A stretch of 64,000 bases of DNA from Lycium barbarum (taxonomy: Eukaryota; Streptophyta; Magnoliopsida; Solanales; Solanaceae): positions 44,917,330 through 44,981,329 of the forward strand of contig NC_083339.1 in assembly GCF_019175385.1 (NCBI RefSeq), in the 5' to 3' direction. Both the position numbers and the translations under genes were made by a program. Within the stretch, counting starts at the first letter, position 1; every line of letters starts with the position of its first letter. Below the pieces are notes generated by a model. The model did not search any database. It was not told where the DNA came from and saw only the letters and a list, made by a program, of their open reading frames with translations. This document shows, in pieces, positions 48,682 through 59,672 of this stretch.

Positions 48682-48717
48682 TGTTTATAGATGTGGTGCA
48701 CAACACATCGATAAACA
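48682..48717 (-). other. Leader hairpin of F with palindromic loop GTGCAC
   Basis: TGTTTAT (48682-48688) with ATAAACA (48711-48717); ATGTG (48691-48695) with CACAT (48704-48708); loop GTGCAC (48696-48701). Relative to X and G, one stem pair and two loop bases changed with complementarity kept. Confidence 0.72.
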
Positions 48718-48761
48718 AGACTCTACGAGACACGGCCTGTAGACATTCCGAGGACAAACCG

Positions 48762-48772
48762 CTCTGATACCA
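48762..48772 (-). other. Primer binding site of F (tRNA-iMet type)
   Basis: TGGTATCAGAG on the minus strand, four bases from the LTR edge at 48777. Confidence 0.88.
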
Positions 48773-48776
48773 CTTT

Positions 48777-51068
48777 TGTCACGACCCAGCCCCGTGGGCC
48801 GCGACTGGCACCCTAGCTGGGTACCCAGACCAAATCACATATTCGTTTCCAAATCCAAACTTATTTTAGAATTTTACAAAGATTAGATCAAACATAATCT
48901 ATATCGAAATATGTCTTAAGCGGTCGTATCAAATCAAAATATCATATCAAATACAAACTGAGCGGCGGAATAGACATCGCCGGTCGAAAGTGCAAATATA
49001 AGCATAAAGGCCATTTGGGGCCATCATAACAAACGGACCGCTTTAAGACCGGATAACAAAATCAGACAAACATGCGTAGGACCCTCGCCCCACATATATG
49101 ACTACAGGCCTCTACAAATCAAAACAGATACATATGGCGAGACAGGTCCCCGCCGTACCCAAACTGTCAAATATACAAAATATATACAAAGTAAAGGAGT
49201 CTGTACCAAGAGTGGACTCCGAATCAAACAAGAGTACTCCGGGATAGCAAGAAGTGAAGCCTACTGCGGAGGATCACCGATATCTGCACCTGCGGGCATA
49301 AAACGCAGCCCCCGAAGAAAGGGGGTCAGTACGAACTATGTACTGAGAATGTAAAGCACGGAGTACAGAAATATAGATCAAAATCGAAAGCAAATCAAAT
49401 GTCAAGGTGGAGTACCAACTGGTATGTAAAAATCTGGATCGAAATCATATACGTATATATTATGCAAATGAAATCATGCAAACGCTTAAGAACGTGGTCG
49501 CCACTCCGACGCTGACGCCACACACAGCATAACACCAGAAGGTTTCAAATCTCCGTACATCCCCGAACACAATCACAATCGTCGGTGAGCGTATCGCATC
49601 ACGAGCCATATCACAGCATAACTCCAAACGGAACCCGGCCCTATGGCGAAGCCTCGGGAACCGTAACACAGCATACGGCCGAATTATCATAAAGCGCACG
49701 AATCAAAACCGGCTCGGGAACCGGTGAACGAAGTCATAATAAGGCACGAGCGGAGTCGTGAGCAAACAAATGCAAATCGTATTTCAAAATAGTCTTTCAA
49801 AACAAAGTAAACTCATAAATCATATCATAATACAAAATAGTCGAATACTTAGTCGACATAAGGTTTCCTTTCACAAAACGTTTCCAAAATGGTGCCTAGA
49901 GTTCAAAACATAGATTGGCGTATCGAATTGTTCAAAGCGTGTCCCGTAAGAGGACGTTCCAAAGACCATAAGTGGCTTATCCAACCTTATCCTCAAAAGT
50001 GGCCCGAAGGGGCAAATCGGGCATTTTGGGGTAGCGGGCCCACCTCGAGTCGAAGTGAGGTGGCGAACATATTTTTACGAGCATTTATATGCCAAAGGTC
50101 ATACATGATCATTTCTAGGTTACCCGACCACATTTCGATGGGCTTTTAGACGAATAGTGGCATTCTAGCCAAAATGGAGCCTTTAGGCTTCAATTGAATT
50201 GAATGAATAGTAACTTTTCTGTGGATCGGGTTTCGAGGAGCAGAAATGCTCCGGAAGGTCTCATATTCGACTGACGTACTAAGATATGCCAAATGAAGGA
50301 GTGGGAAGCTTTACATACCTCACAGATGTCGTAAGCTCCTCCAAAAGTCCTGTCCCGTTTCGTCAAAAATCTGCAAATGGTCAAAGTTACCAATTGAGAT
50401 TCTTAGGCTTAAAATTGCCTTTAATTTCATTTTTGCCTACCGAAATTTCGGCAGCATTTCCCCTATAAATCTAACATCCCCGAGGCGTAACTCGGCTCCA
50501 AATTCATCAACTACAACAGCCCACACATCAACAACCAAAACAAACAACAATCAAACCATTCTAGCTTTAAAGTTCTACTTTATTGCCTAAGTTGGCAACT
50601 TTCATTCAAACTTCCAAAATTCCAATTCTATATCTACCTATTTGTATTCATTCCCACATTCAAACTTATACAACCACATTCTAATTACAATTCAAATCAT
50701 ACACGAACTTGCACCAAAATCAATTATTTCCCTAAGTCTTCAAAACATCCAAAAATGCACTACGAACATTCTATCTCGCATTATTACATTCCGAACTCGT
50801 CAACATCGTTATAGATTCATATTTAAAGTCTATAGCACCTAAAATATACATTGCTATACATAAAGATACCAAGGATATACACTTTCCGATAATATCCGAA
50901 TTCGTTTTCCACCGCCAATTTACTTCAACAATCAATCATTTACGACATAAGGGTCACAACAACACATTATACCAACTTAAACAAGATCAATTCAAATCAT
51001 TTTGTCTCTCTATGGCTCACGGCCAACAACCAACTTACACACACACCCATAGCTTTTTATTTACATCA
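48777..51068 (-). repeat. 5' LTR of F
   Basis: 2,292 bp; TGTCACGACC at the primer-site end. It contains the same motifs as the other copy. The outer end at 51068 meets a 29-bp filler and then a truncated E LTR. Confidence 0.92.
49290..49344 (-). other. Triple-hairpin block, F 5' LTR
   Basis: Same stems as 42308-42362. Confidence 0.7.
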
Positions 51069-51097
51069 AAATTACGGGATTCCCATCTATTCTCAAT
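51069..51097. other. Filler between F and E
   Basis: About 29 bp (AAATTACGGG onward) that matches neither the F LTR nor the aligned E LTR. It probably marks a repaired break. Confidence 0.45.
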
Positions 51098-53832
51098 CCT
51101 CAATCAGTACGAAAAATATACTGAGCATGTAAGGCAAGAAGTACAGCAAACAGAATCATAATCGGAATCAGGAGTAACGAAGTATAACAGACAGAACCAT
51201 AACCGAACAGACATTATAAAATAAGTACGTTATCTAGAGTACCCGAGATACTTATTTTCCAGAAAAAAATCATATGTACCGATGTCATCAATCAGAAGGA
51301 GTACAGAAAGTATAGAATGCCAAATTGTTTACATTCCAAACACAGATGATATCATATGTCAGAAGGGATACAAAACGTACAGACTGCCAAAACGCTTACT
51401 TTCCAAACACAGATCATGCATGTCAGAATAATGTATCACATATGCATATAACGTGCCCCGGCCCTCCCGTGAGGGACGCGGTAAATCATATATATCATAT
51501 AAACATATAACGTGCCCCGGCCCTCCCGTGAGGGACGCGATAAATCATATATATATCATGTAATCATATAACGTGCCCCGGCCCTCCCGTGAGGGATGCG
51601 GTAAATCATATATATATATCATGTAATCATATAACGTGCCCCGGCCCTCCCGTGAGGGACGCGGTAAATCATATATATCATGTATGCCAATGTCATGTAT
51701 CATATATGCATGTAACGTGCCCCGGTCCTCTTTTGCGGGACGCGGTGAATGTGCCATCCTGGCCACCACCCCGTCACCATATCATAAAGTCATCATATCA
51801 TATATAACATGCCCAGGCCCGCAAGTGAGAGGGACGCGGTGAACAATGCAGAAAAGTACGCACGAGAACATGCCCTGGCCCGGGACGCAGTGAAGGACAT
51901 ATTGAGACTTGCACGAACAGAGTAGTGCGGAACCATATGCACACAAATCAGGACCCGATAGATACGTACCCTTACCGACATGTGACAGCTCAGAAACAAG
52001 TTTCGGGTCAATCCGACTTTGTATCAGAAAGTTACGAACGTTTCAGTACAGAAACCTCTACGGGCATTTTCAAGCTATCCAAGATCGTATACAAAGGTTT
52101 GGGACATTAAGGCTTACAGAGAATACTCATATCAGAATACTCATATCAGATTACTCATATCAGAATACTTATATCAAAATACTCATATCAGAATACTTAT
52201 ATCAAAATACTCATATCCGAATACTCATAGCGGATTTACTGAATACTTATATCATAAGGTGCATACGAATCATAAACAGACTCGGAATCAAGAGTAGAGT
52301 TACCTCAAAGTGCATATCATAACTTACTTGGCTCTAGGACATGCCAAAGAAAGAAAGGGTAAGCTTTACATATCTGTGCCACGACCAACTAGTTACGCTT
52401 ATTTGTCCAAACTTGCTAGTCTATATTCAAGAGAATTAACATAACCATTAGATTCATTGTCATTTACTTGTCTTAACTTCTCAAATAGATTCACTTATAT
52501 TCTGCCGAAATTTCGGCAGCATCTCCCCTGTAAATATACCATCCCCGAGAATACAACTCGGCTAATTTTAACAACAATCCGAGAATGGAACTCGGCCACA
52601 TTATCAACAACAATGCCAACAATTATTCTAGCAACACTATAATATTCAAAATGATCCAATTAACATACAATACCGCCCGAACCTCTCCAACTTCAATAAA
52701 AGCATTGGCAACATATTTTCTTTTATTCTAAATTCATAAACCACATCAACGACCACACATTAACAATACTACTCATGCAATGTAAGAATTCAAGCTAATG
52801 TCGCGTTAACTTCTTCAATATTCCGATAACGATTACAACTTTATTTTAAGCCATCAAACCTTCATTTTTCTTCATTAAATTCATAATACAACAACTAAAA
52901 CGTCAAATAGAATCAATCCACCATAACTTGCCAAACCACCCATCATTCGGCCATCACAACTACATGCATATTTTCATGAATTTTCCATTCATTTCTATAC
53001 ATTACATTTTAACAATAACAACAACCAACATGCTACACAAAATCAATCCACCCTTCTTACACCACATCACACACACACACGGCTAACACCTTGCACACAC
53101 GACTACAACATAACACCCACATTTTCATGACTTTTATTCATCTCTACACACTACAACATGTACCAAATGTCCATAACACATAAAAGAAGATTGGTTCTTA
53201 CCTTTTTCCCTTCAAGTTCCCTCTTAGCTAGGGTTGTGATTTTGCAACAAGGAATGATTTTCTTACTCCAACAATTGTACCACGTTGAAGAGGACCCTTG
53301 AATTAGTAGGAATACATGAAGAAACTAATTTTTGAAAAGCAATTTCAAGGGGGCAAAATTGCTCCCTCTTGGCCGAACTCTCCATCTTTCTCCTCCTTCT
53401 TTGTTTTTTTTTTTTTTTTTTTGTTCTTGAATCTTCCAATCTTTGAAATGAAAATATGATAAATTCTTCCATGTGTTCCTATAATAAAAGATCATGTGGG
53501 ACATGGCCCACACACCACATGCATGTCACATGGCCCCTCTCTTGAGTTTCTTAGAAAATTTGTTCCATGAAAGATTATTATTATTATTATTATTATTATA
53601 TTTTTTTTTTCCAATTCCAAATTTTGCCCTTAGCCTTCTTCCATATTACCATAAGCTCCCTTGCGAATTTCCCTTTTTACCCTTAACCTTTCTCAATATT
53701 TCCATACAATAATATTCATAAAAAATATTCATAACAACTTATACATCAAAAATAATTTTTGAAAATGGTCTTGCCCTTCACTTGCCACGTCGATCTCGAA
53801 ATATCCAGACGTACAAAATGCGGGCTATAACA
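51098..53832 (-). repeat. 3' LTR of E, truncated by about 440 bp
   Basis: Aligns with 63340-64000 from its left edge; the first 440 bp of the right copy, with the triple-hairpin block, are absent. It ends GCGGGCTATAACA at 53832 beside a polypurine tract. It includes the minisatellite, CCGAAATTTCGG (52505-52516), a T-run (53404-53422) and a TTA repeat (about 53573-53598). No gene. Confidence 0.85.
51440..51850. repeat. Minisatellite of 56-62 bp units, E 3' LTR
   Basis: Five to six units built on CGTGCCCCGGCCCTCCCGTG plus GAGGGACGCGGTAAATCATA, the last two diverged. Each unit can fold CCCTC-CCGT-GAGGG. Confidence 0.9.
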
Positions 53833-55303
53833 TCCTCTCCCCCTTTTAGAAAATTCGTCCTCGAATGTTCAACTGACCTCATGGGGTGTCATAATACTTT
53901 GGGAGGGTTCTCTTATATGTGTCCTTTCTTTCATGCCCATTCTTTATCTCTCACCCTATTTCCTTGATAATCGAACTTCTTAGTCTTTACATGAGTCCTC
54001 ATTCCGTGTTATGGGCTTTCTAATTCGCTATACCAACTCATGATCCTTATACTCCCCAGATTATCTCTTTTCTTCGCCCCCTGTTTCTTTACGTCTTTGT
54101 CACTATCCCTTTTTAATCTTCCATTCCGAATATTCACCCAAAAACGTATACACATAATGTTTCCTTACCATCTATCATTCTTCGTAGTCCAGTTAACCTT
54201 ATGGTAGCTTATGGTCCGAGTTCACTTATCTTCTTAGTTCGCAACATTCCTGAGTTCGTACCACATCTTTTCTTTATTTTCTCGCTCTTGTATTACTCTT
54301 TTTAAAACATATTACTGCGTACTTAGGTATGATGCCAGTCTGCCCGATAGGAGGGATTCAGATCATGACATAAACACGTCATAATTCATGTTGGCAAGGA
54401 GCATTCTCTTAAGGTATCTTTCATTCTTTCCCTTTGTGTCGGCCTTACGGTACACTCATTATCAATTCGTTTCCGCTTCTTCCATGTATCTTTTTGTTGT
54501 GCCGACATATTTTGAACTCCGGTCCCGAGCTAATAAATTTACTTTCTTAGCGTTTGAAAATGTCGTAATTCCTCATAAGCTTAATATTATATGGTCTACC
54601 CCCCTTTAAGGGGTTCCTTATATGCCAACAGAACAAATATATCCAGTCTTCGTTCATACCTTCCTCCTTATCTTTCTTTCCAACTCTATACACAACATAT
54701 CGAAACGTCTTACCATAAGTTTTGGCTACACCATCAGTCTTGTCAATGTTCCCCTACCTTTCCGTCCTCTACTAATCTTTTCGCACATTTAATTCGCTTA
54801 CTCGTAATACTTCTTAACTATGCACTCACATCGCAGCCGTGCGTCCATGTTTCTCAAGCATCCCGCTACCTTTGTTCTTAGCACAGAATCTTTACAAATT
54901 TCCACTCTCTTGTTCCATATTACCACACTTTATTCTTTTTACGTAGCTGTCTTTGCGTTTTTATCCAAGTAGTCTCATGCCTTACCGGTAATTTCTCTCG
55001 GGCTTCACGTACTAAGGTTTCTTACCTTTCACCTTTTCTGACACTTTAACCTTTTTATCTTCCATCTACACTCTTTCCTTCTCTCCAAATATCGTTGTGT
55101 TAAGACTTTCTCATTCCTAACTTGTAGCGAAAATATCATCGGTTTATCTTATAACACTTGCACCATTTACTTCTGTTGTCACTCAAACTTCGGTGTCCTT
55201 CCTCAATTAATGCTTTCCACACCGTAGCACCGGTTACTGGGACTCACATGTCTACCGATACGATCACATATAAGGTGCCATATATATTTATAGGTATAAT
55301 TAT
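53833..55303 (-). mobile_element. Interior of E, left part, non-coding
   Basis: Starts with a polypurine tract (sense AAAAGGGGGAGAGGA) and the CGTCCTCGAATGTT block shared with B and G. The rest is purine-rich on the sense strand with no gag or pol trace. It is interrupted at 55303 by solo LTR D. Confidence 0.75.
55299..55303. repeat. Target-site duplication of D, left copy (ATTAT)
   Basis: ATTAT here and at 62077-62081. Confidence 0.88.
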
Positions 55304-57826
55304 TGTTATATCCCGTATTTTCACACGTTGTAAAAATTTGGAAATAATCTTGATTTGTAAGAAATAAGGTCTTAGTTGATGTTTATTGAACATAGGAGTT
55401 GTGCATGAAAGAATAGTGTTGTGGAAGTGTGGGATAAGGCTAAGGGCAAAACGTGGAATTTCGGAAACTAGCTTCGGGAATTGCAAAAATAAGATTTGTA
55501 GCCAATTGGGCTTGTAAAATAAGAAGCAAAATGAGGCTCATTTTCTTTGAAGGGTGGCCGGCCATCTATGTCCCAAACCCATGGCCTTAAATTAATTTCC
55601 CATGTGCTAATTATATATTGGTCTTTATCTCTTAAGAAGGTTCAAGAAAAATAGACAAGGAAAGAAAACAAGAACAAGGGCAAAACTAAGAGACCATTTC
55701 GGGTTTTGCTTGGAAATTTCAGCACCAAAAATCTTGCCTTAAAAATTATTCTCTTGGATTTTCACTAATTCAAAGTCCCTTTACAACTTGGTATAGTTGG
55801 TTTGGAGAGAGAAGCACTCAATTCTTCAAGGTGACCATTCATTCAAGTGAAGAAGAGGGAGTAAAAAGGTAAGAATTCACTCCTTATTCTTGTGTTATGA
55901 AGTTTTGTTTGTGTTGTAGTATGTGGAAATGTGTTGATTGTATGAAGAAATAGAAGTTTGCAAAGTGGATGTGTGGTATATATGTGTAGCCGTGTGTATG
56001 CATGCATTGTACACCAATGAAGAATTGAAATTATGTTGTATTCTAATTGTGAATGTGATGGAATTCATATTGAGAATGAAAGTTGAATAAAATTGGATGA
56101 ATTGGCAAAAAGAGTATTTGGCCGTGTGGTATGGAGTTGTATGGAATGAAATGGATTAAGTTTGTTTAGTGTGTTAGTTGTGTTATTGTGATTCTTGCAA
56201 TGTGAATGAAAGTAAAATGATATGAGTTTGCTTTGAAATGAAATGTAGAAACTTATGTCGCCTTAGTATGATTTTACGACATTATGAAAATGAAGTTATT
56301 AGGTTGCAAATTATGATGGGTATTGATGAATTTGGAAGATGGAAACATGTTATGAATATGTATGCCAAAGATTAGAAGTTTTGAATGAGTTATGACTTTG
56401 GCGGAAAGTTTGTATATTATGTATATCGTGTGTATAATTTAAGGAAACGATATGAAATGCTTCTAAACTATGTTGTGGTGATCTAGATTGATAATGAATG
56501 TGAAATCATTGAGATTAGTTTGAAAGTTAAGGTTAAAGTGAAGGCTATGACATTGTATTGAAAAGATGGCTAAATAAGTTATATTGCGTTTATAGTGATT
56601 TTTATTGTTGATGTTTGTTGTTGGGTTGTTGTTGATGGTTTTGAACCGAGTTGAATTCTCGGGGGTGCTATATGTATAGGGGAGGTGCTGCCGAAATTTC
56701 GGTAGACATATATGAGTTAAGTTGAATTCGTAGCATCAATAACTCACAATTGGTAAATGTGACCATTTGCAGATTGTCGACGAAACGGGGAGTGAGCTTG
56801 GATAGGCGTGCAAAGCTCAAAAGGTATGTAAAGCTACCCCGATTCTTCTTTTGGCATGCCTAAGTGTATTAGAATCGGATTCGGGCCTCGAAAGAATTTC
56901 TGCCCATCAGAATCCGCAATTGAAAATCTCGCTTTTTCCTTCAGTAAGATTGAGCCCTTTTGGTTTGTATTCTTGAAAATCATGCAAACTTTCCCTAAAC
57001 TACTTGGAAAGCTATAGAGCGTCCGTAGAACCTTTGTAGGTGACCCCATAAGTTTAAAATATGTAATTTGAGCCCACCGCCTTGCTTGTCCCGAGATGGG
57101 CCCACTATTCCCGGTTTTGCCCGTATTGTACTCAAGTCTTACTTTCGAGCGGTTTTTGAAAGAAATGTTTTGACTACCATTCTAATTACCTAACAAACGT
57201 TGTTTTAAATATTCCATTAAGTCTGATAAATTTTTTTGACACTCGAAATGACTTCAGAAAGGTTATACTCTGTAATTCATTATGATATCCGAAACTCATT
57301 TACTATGATCCCTTCCGACTTCATTGGATAGGTTTGTCTTTGATATGCCTCATCGAGTCTATGGAAACATTTATGATATTTTAATTGCATTAGTCTCTCA
57401 CTACTCCATTCGTGGATGCCCCAATGTTTCCCTCACTGAGCCCGGGCCAGGATATGTTGTCAAGCGTGATCCTTTGCATTGTTCGTCGTGCCTCGATGTG
57501 AGGGGGCAGGTATACGTGTACATGGGTTTGTGGAGTATGATGTGCCATGTACGCTTGTTCTGATGTGGCCATCTGATATGACATATTATGTTATGGGGTT
57601 ATGCCCCTATTCTGATTCTTCTGTGTTGTGGCACCAGCGTCGGGAGGGTGGCCACGTTCTGTCTGCCGAGTCCCTTGGCAGGGGCCAGATTTGATATGAC
57701 ATATGTTTCTGTACACACTCTGCATGTTTTGAAAATATGTATCTGATACTTTGGGTTTTCTGTTTACTTTCTGTACGTTCTGTACCAGTTATGATTTTGT
57801 CTCTGTAATTCAGGCGTTACATATTC

Positions 57827-57883
57827 AGTACATATTTCGTACTGACCCCCTTTCTTCGGGGGCTGCGTTTTCATGCCGCGCAG
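57827..57883 (+). other. Triple-hairpin block, D
   Basis: AGTAC/GTACT, CCCCC/GGGGG, CTGCG/CGCAG. Confidence 0.7.
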
Positions 57884-58107
57884 GTACCGATGACAGGTTT
57901 GCTGATCCGTCCGCTTAGGATCTTATTCTGCTATTTTGGAGCGCTCTCTTATCCAGAGCCCATCTTTTGGTATAGTCTGTCACTACTGTATATATATATT
58001 CTCGTTCATGGGTACGGCGGGGACCTGTCCCTTCATATGATTCTGTCGGTCTGTTTAGAGGTCTGTGGACATGTTTGTGGGTTGGGGTCTTTCTGTACAG
58101 ATGCGGG

Positions 58108-58112
58108 TATAT
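58108..58112. repeat. Target-site duplication of solo B LTR, left copy (TATAT)
   Basis: TATAT here and at 61771-61775. Confidence 0.85.
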
Positions 58113-58526
58113 TGTCACGACCCGACTAGGGGCCGTGACGAGTACCCGATATTTGTACCGAGAACCCCTTGTCTATCGCTTTTCCTTTACCTCTTAGCAA
58201 GCCGTATGAACAGTGCCATATATTTTTTTTTGAACATTAACATTAGCAGCGTCATTATGAACATAGACTAGTAAACTTCGTTATCACTTTATACAACAAC
58301 ATTAACATGTTAAAACACCATATATCTGACTGTACCTGACTGACTGTACATATCTGTCTACGAGCCTCTAGACATAGTACGCTTATACATAGAAAGGGCC
58401 GGGTGCTGCCGTGCCCGAATATACATACACAAAATAGTATCGCAGAAGTGAGGCTCCGGAACAACTGGAGCGATGTCAAGTGCGGCTGGTAGAGCTTCTA
58501 GGGATCAAACCCACCTGTCTGCTGAC

Positions 58527-58582
58527 CTACGCGGCATGAAACGCAGCGTCCACAAGAAGGGACGTCAGTACGAATAGTGTAC
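58527..58582 (-). other. Triple-hairpin block, solo B LTR
   Basis: CTACG/CGCAG (one mismatch), CGTCC/GGACG, GTAC/GTAC. Confidence 0.6.
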
Positions 58583-58756
58583 CGAGTATGTAAGGCATGG
58601 AAGATAATACAAGCAGTAACATAGAGTATGATTAATAATATCATGGAGTCATAGGACATATAATGAGGCGAGAAAGTAACCTGTACATAGGAAGGCCCCT
58701 TTTTGGGCGGCTAGCATGCATGGTTTGCCTTTCCCTTTTAAGAACGTTCCCCCTCC

Positions 58757-59215
58757 GTGAACGTAGAAAATAGAACTCATATCATGTCGTATCCTATCGT
58801 ATCATGTCCTATCGTGCCCTACCGTATCTTGTCGTGGCATGTCCGGTCGTGTCCTATCGTGTCTTATCATGGCATATTGTATCGTGTTATATCATGTCAA
58901 TGTCATAGCATAGTGTGTCCTAGGGTATCATGTCATAGTATATCTTGTCATATCATAGCATAACTTATCATATCATAGCTTAGCTTATCATATCATAGCA
59001 TGGCATATCTCATAGTATAACTTGTCATATCATACCCTGTCGTGGCATATCATAGCATATCTTGTCATAGCATAGCGTATCATAGCATATCATATCGTAG
59101 CATAGCATGTCATAGCATATCGTATCATAGCATATCATATCGTAGCATAGCATGTCATAGCATATCGTATCATAGCATGCCTGGTCATGACATGGTAGGT
59201 CATATCATAGCGCCG
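58757..59215. repeat. Degenerate short tandem repeat, TCATAGCATA type
   Basis: About 450 bp of variants of a 5/10-bp unit (CATAGCATATCGTAT, CATAGCATGT), absent from the two LTRs of B. It creates a spurious Ser/His/Ile-rich ORF. Confidence 0.85.
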
Positions 59216-59577
59216 AGCAATGACGGCTCACCCACATAGCGCCGATATACACCGGCTCACCCATATATCCCGCGTCCGGGCACCCCGCGTCCGGGATGAT
59301 AAGCCAGCTGATCAGGTGGCAATGAAACATGTTTCCCTTCCCATTCCCCCATATATCCCTTCCCCCCATCCCAGGGTCATGTACATATCTTATACACATA
59401 TACATGTCATCATATTCATATACATAGCTTGTATACATATACATGTCTTATATACATTTACATATCTTATATACATATACATGTTTTATATACATATACA
59501 TATCTTATACACATATACATGTTTTATATACATATTCATATAAGCATGCAAAGGAGCCCAAGAAAAATCATGTAGCC

Positions 59578-59672
59578 ATCGGAGTGACGTAAGGTCGGTG
59601 ACCTCCGATTAAACTATGGAATTCTCGTGATCGTCTCGTCTCACCTTGAAGGGACGAGTATTTTAAGGTGAG
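59578..59672 (-). other. Paired hairpins HP1 and HP2, solo B LTR
   Basis: ATCGGAG/CTCCGAT and CTCACCTT/AAGGTGAG, both perfect; the loops differ from B. Confidence 0.55.

Larger units (their letters stand above)
41795..51068 (-). mobile_element. Element F: young Tekay-type Ty3/gypsy, 9.3 kb
   Basis: Two LTRs of equal length (2,292 bp; about a dozen differences by eye) around a 4.69-kb interior with primer site, leader, gag and most of pol. It has only three in-frame stops. Oddities: pol runs straight into the 3' LTR with no chromodomain, 3' UTR or polypurine tract, and the flanks CTAGG and AAATT do not match as a TSD. The LTRs begin on the sense strand as TGATGTAAAT, unlike the TGTTA starts of relatives, so both may lack part of U3. 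Confidence 0.9.
55304..58112 (+). mobile_element. Solo LTR D, left part
   Basis: Begins TGTTATATCCCG; with 61776-62076 it makes an LTR of about 3.1 kb. It carries CCGAAATTTCGG (56691-56702), the donor-like AGGTATGTAA (56822-56831) and the triple-hairpin block. It is split by a solo B-family LTR. No gene. Confidence 0.9.

Noticed and set aside
51440..51850. Regularly spaced repeats that resemble a CRISPR array
   Set aside because: Units are head-to-tail and the 'spacers' are the same AT-rich sequence; it lies in a plant LTR and recurs in the partner LTR.
59220..59543. 107-residue frame with repeated Tyr-Thr-Ile residues
   Set aside because: Product of a TATACATATACATG-type simple repeat inside the solo B LTR.
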